64,000 nt of DNA, taken from UBA10649 sp963700745 (GTDB taxonomy: Bacteria; Actinomycetota; Actinomycetes; S36-B12). Below the pieces are notes generated by a model. It was not told the DNA's origin and made no database searches. It saw only the letters and a list, made by a program, of their open reading frames with translations. The stretch lies in contig CAVOYT010000003.1 in NCBI GenBank assembly GCA_963700745.1, positions 210,789 to 274,788 on the forward strand. Direction: 5' to 3'. Below, one piece after another: positions 51,141 through 58,804 of this stretch; the stretch's first letter is position 1; every line of letters begins with the position of its first letter. The position numbers and the translations under genes were made by a program.

Positions 51141-52550
51141 CTAGTCGAGGGCGGCGAGGACCTCGTCCACCATGTCGGTCGTGGTGGCCGGGTGCAGGAA
51201 CACCAGCCGTCCGACGGTCTCGCCCCGCCAGCCGCTGGACGTGACGAAGGCGCGCTGCGACTCCAGCAGACGGCGCGACCACTGCTCGTACTCCGACGGC
51301 CCCCAACCCTGGCGGCGGAACAGCACCACCGACAGATCGGGCTCGAGGATGAGCTCGCACTGCGGATGGGCATCGATGCGGGCGGCCGCGTAGCGCGCCA
51401 TCTCCAGGGAGTGCTGCACGGCGTGGCGGTAGGCGGTCAGGCCGTTCACCGCCATCGAGAACCACAGCGGCAGCCCGCGGGCCCGCCGGGTGAGGTGGTA
51501 GGCGAGGTCGCTGGGGTTGATGTCGCGAGTCGTGCTCGTGGATGACGTCCAGATACGAGGCGTCCTGCGTGTGCACGGCCTTGGCCAGCCGCGGATCGCG
51601 GTACAGCAGCGCGGCGGAGTCGAAGGGCGCGAACCACCACTTGTGCGGGTCCATGACGAGGGAGTCGGCCTGCTCGATGCCGTCGTACCGGGAGCGCAGT
51701 TCGGGAGCGAGCATCCCCGCACCGCCGTAGGCGCCGTCGACGTGCAGCCACCAGCCGCGCTCGCGGGCCACCTCGCCCACGCCCGCGATGTCGTCGATGA
51801 TCCCGGCGTTGGTGGTGCCGGACGTGGCCACGACCGCGCAGACGTCGTCCAGGTCCGGCCTCGTCCGCGAGCGCCCGGCGCAGCACCTCGCCGGTGAGCC
51901 GTCCGTCCGGGGTGTCGACGACCAGGGCGGTCATCATCGTGATGTTGAGCGCGTTCTTGATCGACGAATGCGCCTGGTCGCTGACCACGACGCGCAAGGG
52001 GGTGTCGGGGAGTCCGGCCTCCGACCCTGCGACGTCGTGCCGTGTCACGCGCCACGACGAGAGCCGAGAGGTTGCCCGCCGACCCGCCGGACACGAAGAC
52101 GCCGCCGGCCGACGCGGGCAGGCCGGCGATGTCGGCCAGCGTCCGCAGCACCTGGTTCTCGGCCATGACCGCCCCGGCGGCCTCGAACCACGAGATGCCC
52201 TGGAGCGACGCCGCCGACACGACCATGTCGAACAGCAGGGACGCCTTGGTCGGCGCGGACGGGATGAACGTGAACATCCGCGGGCTGTCGGCCGACAGCA
52301 CGGTGAGCGCGAGGTGGTTCGCGTAGACGTCGAGCACGGACTCGAAATCTCGGCCCTCCTCGGCGATCAGCCCGTCGAGGATCTCGTTGAGATGATCGCG
52401 GTCGGCGAGGCCGTCCAGCGGCACCTCCGGCGTGAGCAGCCGGTCGGCGACGTAGCCGAGGATGACCTGGACCATGTCGGGGTCGGCTCGATGCATCCGG
52501 TCGGCGTCGATCGGCAGGGCGGGGACGAAGGGGATCGGATCGGGGCTCAT
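51141..52550 (-). CDS. PLP-dependent decarboxylase, group II (aromatic/glutamate type)
   Basis: Pyridoxal-phosphate decarboxylase. The PLP lysine is in LVMDPHKWWFAPFDSAALLY; GGVFVSGGSAGNLSALV and WLHVDGAYGGAGML are the other cofactor blocks. About 470 aa. Frameshifts near 52050, 51865 and 51525 but net frame preserved. ATG at 52550. Substrate cannot be fixed: aromatic amino acids, diaminobutyrate or glutamate are all possible in this family. Confidence 0.85.
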   Translation of the reverse strand: MSPDPIPFVPALPIDADRMHRADPDMVQVILGYVADRLLTPEVPLDGLADRDHLNEILDGLIAEEGRDFESVLDVYANHLALTVLSADSPRMFTFIPSAPTKASLLFDMVVSAASLQGISWFEAAGAVMAENQVLRTLADIAGLPASAGGVFVSGGSAGNLSALVVARDTARRRRVGGRTPRHPLARRGQRPGAFVDQERAQHHDDDRPGRRHPGRTAHRRGAAPGARGRGRTWTTSARSWPRPAPPTPGSSTTSRAWARWPASAAGGCTSTAPTAVRGCSLPNCAPGTTASSRPTPSSWTRTSGGSRPSTPPRCCTAIRGWPRPCTRRTPRIWTSSTSTTRDINPSDLAYHLTRRARGLPLWFSMAVNGLTAYRHAVQHSLEMARYAAARIDAHPQCELILEPDLSVVLFRRQGWGPSEYEQWSRRLLESQRAFVTSSGWRGETVGRLVFLHPATTTDMVDEVLAALD

Positions 52551-52640
52551 TGACGCGGGACCTCCGGTCGCCCGGCAGGTCAGTGATCTCCGGGGCGGCG
52601 CGCCGTCAGCTCGCCTGCCAGCAGGCGCCGTGCCGCGATG

Positions 52641-53682
52641 CTAGCGACTGGCGGAACCTCGCACCAAGCCGATGGTGCGCACGCCCACCATGATCCACAC
52701 GACGAGCAGCAGCACGGCGCCCAGCGTCCCGACGACGAGGATCCCGGTCACGTCCACCGCCTGACCCACCGCCGTGATCGCGAGGGTCATCGCCGCGATG
52801 GGGAAGACGAACCCCCACCAGCCCGGGTGGAACGGCACGCCGCCCTCTCGGTTCAGGCGGATCGTCTCGAGCCCCGCGAACAGGGCCCACCACAGGCCCA
52901 GCCCGATGCCCATCGAGGTCACGATCACTCCGGCGGTGGCGGAGGTGAACCCGTCGACTCCGGCAGCGGCTCCGGACTGCAGCAGCCTCAGGAGGGCGAA
53001 GCCGAGCACGCCGGCCGGCGCCAGCGGGATCCACAGTGACGGTGCGAGCTGCGGCAGCTGACGCGGACGCAGGGCGAGGCGGGTCAGCAGCAGGCCGAAG
53101 ATGGCGAAGAACAGCACGGTGCCGATGCCCAGGAACGCGAAGCCGACGACCAGCAGCCACGGAGCCTGGTCGGGGTACTGGCCGATCACCGGCACGAGGG
53201 CGAGCGGGACGAGCAGGTTCATCACCGGGGGGATCAGCCAGCCGCCATTGACGGCGGCCAGGTCGTGGGTGCCGCGATGCGATGGCGGCGGCCCACAGGA
53301 TCCCGACGGTCAGGGCCAGGGTGACACCGACGACGAGCAGGACGATGTCGATCCAGACGGCAACCGACACGGGGACCAGTTCCGGCCCGACCCGGCCCCA
53401 GGCCACGGCGAGGACGAGCAGTCCGGCGGGCACGGTCCCGAGCATCGCGCCATGGCTCGGGTCGGAGAGCTCGGTCGCCAGCGCCCCGCGATCGCTGAGC
53501 CGTCGGGCGTAGCGAGGCCACAGGATCACCGCCAGCAGGCTGGCGAGCAGGAGGAAGGCGACGGCCAGCCATGCCAGCCAGCCCACGTCCCACACCTCCG
53601 CCTGCGTGAGCAGGACCACGGCCGTTGCGCCGGTTCCCATGACGGCGCCGAACCAGGCCGGATGGTGGTGCACCGCGGACAT
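52641..53682 (-). CDS. TDT family transporter (TehA/Mae1/SSU1-like)
   Basis: Ten-helix TDT exporter: HHPAWFGAVMGTGATAVVLL at the N-terminus is the family hallmark (histidine and GTG of helix 1), PHPGWWGFVFP-like block (VPFHPGWWGFVFPIAAM) near helix 9. The family includes tellurite, malate and sulfite (Ssu1) exporters. One insertion near 53275. GAGGAG precedes the ATG. It shares a CsoR/CstR-type palindrome with the divergent CxxC membrane protein, which points to sulfite or reactive sulfur rather than malate. Confidence 0.8.
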
Positions 53683-53696
53683 CGGACTCCTCTCGT

Positions 53697-53712
53697 ATAC
53701 CCCTTGGGGTAT
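53697..53712. promoter_or_regulatory. CsoR/CstR-type operator palindrome
   Basis: ATACCCC-TT-GGGGTAT: a perfect 16-bp palindrome in the 40-bp gap between divergent genes. It has the A/T-flanked C4/G4 form of DUF156 (CsoR copper, CstR persulfide, RcnR/FrmR) repressor sites. No DUF156 repressor gene is in the window. Confidence 0.65.
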
Positions 53713-53722
53713 CGTATCCGCC

Positions 53723-54229
53723 ATGCCCACGACGTTGCTGCTCCTGCGCTCGTGGTCCGCGCGTCGCTGGGCGACGGCGGTTCTGGCGGGGGTCATCACC
53801 GGCCTGCTCGTCGCGCTGCCGACCGCCGTGATCCCGAATCCGGTCTTCGGCCGGGCCATCGAGGTGACCTGGTGGTCCTACCCGGTCGTCGTCGTGACGG
53901 CGATCCTCGGCGGGCTGCTGGTCGCGACGTACGTTCGCTCCCCCGGCGCCGACTCGCCGGGCCAGCCGGATGCGGATGAGATCGATCCCGATCGCCCGAT
54001 GAAACTGGGCGCCGCCGGGGCGCTCGTGTCCTTCTTCGCCGTCGGCTGCCCGGTCTGCAACAAGCTGGTGCTGCTGGCCCTGGGCGCCACCGGAGCCGTG
54101 ACCTGGTTCGCCCCCATCCAGCCCTTCCTCGCGATGGCCTCCGTCGTGCTCATGGCCTGGGCCCTGCGCGCCCGCCTGCGCGGCGAGGTCGCCTGCGCAC
54201 TCCCCCGGGACTCGGTCATTCGATCCTGA
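53723..54229 (+). CDS. Membrane protein with CxxC motif
   Basis: 168-residue protein with four predicted membrane segments (about 17-38, 51-68, 95-120 and 124-146). VGCPVCNKLVLLALG places a thioredoxin-like CPVC at the start of helix 3, suggesting thiol redox or metal binding within the membrane. Divergent from the TDT exporter across the CsoR/CstR-type palindrome. I do not recognise the family. Intact. Confidence 0.7.
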   Translation: MPTTLLLLRSWSARRWATAVLAGVITGLLVALPTAVIPNPVFGRAIEVTWWSYPVVVVTAILGGLLVATYVRSPGADSPGQPDADEIDPDRPMKLGAAGALVSFFAVGCPVCNKLVLLALGATGAVTWFAPIQPFLAMASVVLMAWALRARLRGEVACALPRDSVIRS

Positions 54230-54269
54230 TCGCGGGCCGCGCAAGCGAAACGCACGGCACAATGGGCGG

Positions 54270-54854
54270 ATGCCCAGGATCACCGCGCCCACGGTTGCCG
54301 AGAACCGCGAGCTGCGCCGCGAGGCGCTCATGGGCGCGGCCGCGACGCTGATCGAGCGCGGTGGCACCTTCACGATGTCGGAGGTGGCCCGCGAGGTGGG
54401 CCTGTCGCGGTCAGCGGTCTACGAGTACTACAGCAGCGCACCCGACCTCATCGCCGACGTCCTGGTGGACGAGCTCGCCGCGTGGCGTGACGCCCTGGCC
54501 GCGTCGGCCCGACCCGGCGCCTCGCCGCGCGAGCGCGTGCACCGATGGCTCGAGGCCGTCCTCGCCTACGTCGTCGATGGTCGCCACGCCCTGCTGCGCG
54601 CCGCGGCCTCGATCGAGCTGCCGCCCTCGCGACGGCTCGAGGTCGCCGAGCTGCACCAGGCCCTCATCGCCCCGCTCGTCGAGGCACTCGTGGCGTCGGG
54701 CTCGATCGATCCGGTCCGCGAGGCCCGCTACGTGTGGGGGGTCGTGGACGTGGCGATCGGGCGCATCGAGAACGGCGAGATCACGCCCGCAGCGGAGTCG
54801 GTCGCCCTGGTGCGCTTCATCGACGCCGCCCTCAGCGGCATCGGGGACCGGTAG
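54270..54854 (+). CDS. TetR family regulator
   Basis: 194-residue TetR regulator: N-terminal helix-turn-helix TFTMSEVAREVGLSRSAVYEYY, then an all-helical effector domain. ATG at 54270. It is 40 bp from the CxxC membrane protein and 4 bp before the S51 peptidase gene, so its target may be either neighbour. Intact. Confidence 0.87.
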   Translation: MPRITAPTVAENRELRREALMGAAATLIERGGTFTMSEVAREVGLSRSAVYEYYSSAPDLIADVLVDELAAWRDALAASARPGASPRERVHRWLEAVLAYVVDGRHALLRAAASIELPPSRRLEVAELHQALIAPLVEALVASGSIDPVREARYVWGVVDVAIGRIENGEITPAAESVALVRFIDAALSGIGDR

Positions 54855-54858
54855 CGAG

Positions 54859-55595
54859 GTGGCACCCACGCGCCGCATCCTCGCGACCAGCGGCGGCTTC
54901 GTGCCGACCGGCCTGTGGGGCGTCGCTGAGGCCGGGCGCCATCATGACGCGCGCACTGGAGCTCAGCGGCGCCACGCCGTCCGCGCGTCCTCTTCGTGCT
55001 GACCGCGAGCGGTGACGACCACCAGTACCTGTCGACGCTCTACTCGGCCCTGTCGGACAGCGGCTGCGACGTGGACCACCTGGCCCTGTTCCCCCAGCCC
55101 AACCGGCGACCCGCCGAGGCGCTGGCCGCCGCGGACGTCGTCTGGGTGGGTGGCGGCAGCGTGGCGAACCTGCTGGCCCTGTGGCGCCTGCACGGGGTGG
55201 ACGAGGCGATGGCGGACGCCTGGGAGCGCGGCGCCGTCCTCGGCGGGGTGAGCGCCGGTTCCATCTGCTGGCATGTCGGCGGACCGACCGACTCCTTCGG
55301 CGCCGAGCTCGAGGTCGTCGACAACGGCCTGGCCTTCCTGCCGTTCGGCAACGGGGTCCACTACGACTCCGAGGAGCAGCGTCGCCCGCTGCTGCACCGG
55401 CTGGTCGGCGAGGGCCGGCTGCCGACGAGCTACGCGACCGACGACCGCGTCGGCCTGCTCTACGAGGGCACCGACCTGGTCGAGGTGGTCGCCGACGTCG
55501 AACCACCGGATCCCGCGACCGGGTCCGCCGCCTACCGCGTGGAGAGGCAGGGCGGCGAGGTCCGCGAGACCCGACTGCCCGTCGGTCGCACCTGA
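54859..55595 (+). CDS. Peptidase S51 (dipeptidase E/cyanophycinase-like)
   Basis: Serine peptidase of family S51. The N-terminus RRILATSGGF, VLFVLTASGDD, DVVWVGGGSVANLLALWR and the nucleophile GVSAGSICW are typical of actinobacterial PepE-like proteins. About 245 aa. GTG start four bases after the tetR stop. Two insertions near 54933 and 54985. Probably cleaves Asp-containing dipeptides or has an unknown substrate. Confidence 0.83.
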
Positions 55596-55632
55596 CCGCC
55601 CTGTCCCCAAGGCATCCTGGGTCGGAGGTTGC

Positions 55633-56131
55633 TCAGCCGGCGACCCGCGCCGCCTGCACCTCGGCGTCCTTGACGAGGCCCTCCAGCTTCTTCGTCGCGG
55701 CAACGAGCTCGCCGTCCCAGTGCTGGGCGCGCACGCACCACATGACCGTGTCCTGCGCCTCGAGCAGACCGTCGCGCATCTCGTGTGTGACAGCTGTCAC
55801 CCAGGCGGGTGAGCACGCGCTCCGTCGCGGACACCCAGGTCTCGGCCACGACCAGGTGCTGGACCTCCTTGGACATGTCGCGAACGGCGGAACTGGCCTT
55901 GGGTTCATCGGGCGAGATGTCCTTGAGCTGGGCCTCGACGCGCTTCACCGCCGTCTCGAGGTCAGCGACCATCGGGGGGTGCGCGCTGGAGTTGCGCAGC
56001 ACGTGAAGGAAGTCCTCGCAGGCACTCTTGACGTCAGCCCTGGCGGCGAAGAATCGCTCGTCCGAACGATGTGGGACCTGCTTGGCGGCGACGCGGCTGA
56101 GGCGGTTCTTGCCCGATGTGTTGCTGCTCAT
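55633..56131 (-). CDS. Hypothetical helical protein
   Basis: About 165-residue soluble, mostly helical protein: basic N-terminus (SGKNRLSRVAAKQVPHRSDERFF), then RADVKSACEDFLHVLRN and helical repeats to TKKLEGLVKDAEVQAARVAG. One insertion near 55800. ATG preceded by AAGGAG. No recognised family. Convergent with the S51 gene. Confidence 0.65.
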
Positions 56132-56289
56132 GATGCGCTCCTTCACGCGGTAGGTGAACTGGGTGAGCGACTGTGCGCTTCCCATTCTTGTGTTGTTTGG
56201 ACGAGGTTGCACGCCATTGGCCGAACCCGTACCCGATGCTGTCCAGGTCTGTGCATACTGGGCGCACGAACCCGACCCGAGGAGTCACC

Positions 56290-56730
56290 GTGCCCCGATC
56301 CCGGTCCTTGCCTGCCCTCGCCGTCGCCGCTGGCCTGGCCCTCTCCGCGCTGCTCGTCGCCACTCCGGCAGCGGCCGCGCCGGTCGCCGCGGGCGACGTG
56401 GCGAAGGTCCACAACACGGCGACCCTCACCATCCTCCCGGCCCAGGTCCGGCTGATCCCGGGCGAGTCCGTGACCGTCCGGCTGGTGACCAACGTGACGA
56501 CGGGCTACAGCTGGTCGTACCGCGTGTCCGGCACTCGCTCCTCGGTCAAGGTCGTCCAGAAGCGGCCCGCCCCGCCGGCACCGGGCGGCCTCATCGGCGC
56601 ACCCACCACGACCGACTGGGTGGTCACCGCGAAGTCCGCTGGCACGGCCGTCGTGACGTTCCTGACCACTCCGCCCGGGGGCGGCAAGGCCACGAGCGTC
56701 GGCAAGCTCACCACCATCGTCATGAAGTAG
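56290..56730 (+). CDS. Secreted chagasin-like (I42) protease inhibitor
   Basis: 146-residue exported protein. It has a signal peptide (MPRSRSLPALAVAAGLALSA, cleavage near AAAAP), then one Ig-like domain with chagasin motifs: NVTTGYSW (family NPTTGYxW), GGLIGAPTTTDW (middle loop) and AGTAVVTF. I42 proteins inhibit papain-type cysteine peptidases. The third chagasin loop (RPW-like) is not clear. GTG preceded by GAGGAGTC. First gene of a surface locus that also holds a metalloprotease and a sortase (a cysteine transpeptidase). Intact. Confidence 0.72.
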   Translation: MPRSRSLPALAVAAGLALSALLVATPAAAAPVAAGDVAKVHNTATLTILPAQVRLIPGESVTVRLVTNVTTGYSWSYRVSGTRSSVKVVQKRPAPPAPGGLIGAPTTTDWVVTAKSAGTAVVTFLTTPPGGGKATSVGKLTTIVMK

Positions 56731-57012
56731 CCAACCCGCTTCTCTGACCGATTCGCGCTCCCGTGGGGGCGAACTCCCCTGCGGGGGATCTCAAAATCAT
56801 CCTCGCCTCCCAAACGATCAATATGACCGGTCAGACCTCCACGTCCGATTCGGGACCTTCGACCTAGGTAAGCCGGTCCACTTTCCCTCGTTAATCTCGC
56901 GTTTCCGCGAGTCCGTCAACCCTCAATATGGTCATTTCTCAATGTTCGGTCAAATTGACCGAACATGATCGCTCAGCCAAACTTTCCTTAGGAGGGAAAG
57001 GAGGCGAGGCAG
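56731..57012. other. Intergenic region with palindromic sites
   Basis: 282 bp without a gene, and visibly richer in A/T than its surroundings. It holds TGACC-GGTCA (56824-56833) and a 25-bp near-perfect palindrome at 56942-56966 made of ATGTTCGGTCAA, one central A, and its complement. The right end supplies a purine-rich GGAGGGAAAGGAGG leader for the metalloprotease gene. Confidence 0.7.
56942..56966. promoter_or_regulatory. 25-bp palindrome upstream of metalloprotease gene
   Basis: Arms ATGTTCGGTCAA and TTGACCGAACAT, 12 bp each and perfect, flank one base. The core TTGACCG/CGGTCAA recurs near the surface-protein genes at 61187 and 62157, in the opposite order of arms. It is 46 bp before the ATG and followed by no T tract, so an operator is likelier than a terminator. 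Confidence 0.6.
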
Positions 57013-57775
57013 ATGACCGTCACGGCATCCACCACCCGACGTCGGATCACCGCCCTCGTTACCGCCCTCGCCGCCCTTGCCCTCTTCGTCGGTCCCTTCC
57101 CGACCGCCGCCACCGCCGCCGCCACCCCGATGTCCGCCAGTTCCGGAGCGACCACCACGCCGGCGCAGGCCGCCGCGATCGCCGCCGACTACGCCTCGAT
57201 CTTCGCCAGCGACTATCCCTCGCTGACCAACAGCGGCTGGGCCACCTGCGCTGCACCCGTCACCTGGAGCCTGGACATCGGATCACTCAAGGGCGAGGAC
57301 GCCACCCGCGCGATCGCCAACCTGCAGTGGGCGTTCGACGAGTGGTCACAGGCCTCAGGACTGACCTTCCAGTTCAGCGGCACCGCGGCCCTGCGCTACG
57401 ACGACGCCGCCTTCACCTTGAAGCCGGCCGACGGCGCCACCACCCCGTCGCGCCACGTCAACCTGGCCATCGTCACCGATGCAGCCTCCGATCGCATGGG
57501 CGGCGGCAAGGTGGGCCTGGGCTCCCCCTCGCTCGTGTACCCGACGACGAAGGAGATCGTGCAGGGCGCAGCGGTGTTCCGCACCGACCACGTGAAGAAC
57601 GCCAGCGTCCGCGAGCTCCGGAGCCTGTTCCTGCACGAGCTCGGCCACGTGCTCGGCCTGGCGCACGCCACCGAGCGCGTCGAACATCATGTACCCGATC
57701 GTGTCCAACCACACCGAGCTCGGTGCCGGCGACGTGACGGGCGTCCGCTCGATGGAGAAGCCCTGCGCCGCGTGA
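57013..57775 (+). CDS. Secreted matrixin-like zinc metalloprotease
   Basis: About 253 residues. Signal peptide to about residue 37 (TAATAAATP), then a matrixin-type domain: AFDEWSQASGLTFQFSG (typical of M10 N-terminal subdomain) and the zinc site HELGHVLGLAH. Beyond a one-base insertion near 57677 the correct frame gives the Met-turn SNIMYPIVSNHTELGAGD and ends ...SMEKPCAA. A free C-terminal cysteine is unusual. Acts outside the cell. Convergent with the sortase gene. Confidence 0.82.
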
Positions 57776-57804
57776 CCTGCGATCGGACCAATCCGACTGA
57801 TTGC

Positions 57805-58659
57805 CTACTGACCCCCGCCGATCAGGACGGGACTGGGGGTTGTCGAGACGGTGGCCGCCTGCGGGCTGGCGACAGTGACCGGTTGGGGAGATTCCGCTGC
57901 CGCTGCTGAGGACGCGCTGGGCGACGGCGACGTCGATCCGCCGATCGGCTCCACCGGGATGGGCTCGAACATCGGCACGGCAGTGACCACGACGTTGTCC
58001 TGGTAGCCGCCGTTGTTCCTGTCGTAGTAGCCGCCGCAGCTGATGAGCGTCAGGCGCGGGGGGCCGTCGACAGCGAAGAGCTCCTCGTACGGCAGCCGCT
58101 TCTTCAGGATCGACTCGCGGGAGACGACCTTGTACTTCAGGTCCTCGCCCTCCGACGTCTTGACGATCACCTTGTCGCCGACGTCGAGGTTGCCGAGGAA
58201 GTAGAAGACGCCACGCCCCTGCTCGGTGCCGTCCCGGTGCGCCACCAGGACCGCCGACCCGCGGTCGACGCCCGGGGGGACGCCGAGCTCGTACCAGCCG
58301 ACGTAGCGGATGTCCTCGGGGATCTCGATGGCGTCGTTCTTGTCCAGGCCGACCGGGAACACCTTGGTGTCCACATTGATCGCGGGAATGGACACCCGCT
58401 TGGGTGCCGCGACCGTGATCGGACCGGGCTCGACGGTGGGAGACGGGGTCGGACTCGCGCTCGGCGAGCTGCTGGACGGGGTCGGCGAGGGTGACGCGGG
58501 CTGCGACGCGCTCGGCGTGTAGGCCGGGCGGCTGCCGACAGCCTCGACGGTCTGCTCCTGCGTCGCCTGCCACTGTGACGCGACGAGGATCGTGACGCTG
58601 GCGAAGATCACGCCGATGCTCGTCCAGAACACCACGAGGGCGGGACGAGGCTTGCTCAC
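57805..58659 (-). CDS. Class F-like sortase with Pro/Ser-rich linker and tail
   Basis: 284 residues: membrane anchor (about 8-28), Pro/Ser/Thr-rich linker (about 45-80), sortase domain (about 90-235), and a low-complexity tail. Catalytic histidine in VLVAHRDGTE, cysteine in LTLISCGGYY, then GGYQDNVVVTAV. At the position near YxDN I see Gln, not Arg; whether another Arg (DRNN) serves cannot be settled by eye. The tail SPQAATVS resembles the stalk of the neighbouring surface proteins. GTG start. Intact, the only sortase in the window. Confidence 0.85.
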   Translation of the reverse strand: MSKPRPALVVFWTSIGVIFASVTILVASQWQATQEQTVEAVGSRPAYTPSASQPASPSPTPSSSSPSASPTPSPTVEPGPITVAAPKRVSIPAINVDTKVFPVGLDKNDAIEIPEDIRYVGWYELGVPPGVDRGSAVLVAHRDGTEQGRGVFYFLGNLDVGDKVIVKTSEGEDLKYKVVSRESILKKRLPYEELFAVDGPPRLTLISCGGYYDRNNGGYQDNVVVTAVPMFEPIPVEPIGGSTSPSPSASSAAAAESPQPVTVASPQAATVSTTPSPVLIGGGQ

Positions 58660-58727
58660 GTATGAATCCTAACGTCGGGATGGACATGCGTTGGACGCGC
58701 CGAACCGCCCGGCCGTTTCCCCAAGCA

Positions 58728-58763
58728 ACGAGGACCCCGACCGTTTCCGGCCGGGGTCCTCGT
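58728..58763 (-). terminator. Intrinsic terminator of surface gene 1
   Basis: ACGAGGACCCCG and CGGGGTCCTCGT, 12-bp perfect arms with a partly pairing 12-base centre. It lies 42 bp after the stop of surface gene 1. The GGACCCCG/CGGGGTCC core resembles the terminators of surface genes 2 and 3. Confidence 0.82.
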
Positions 58764-58804
58764 CGTGCCGATCAGATCGGCGTGTCGCCTTACGCTACTC
58801 GGAT

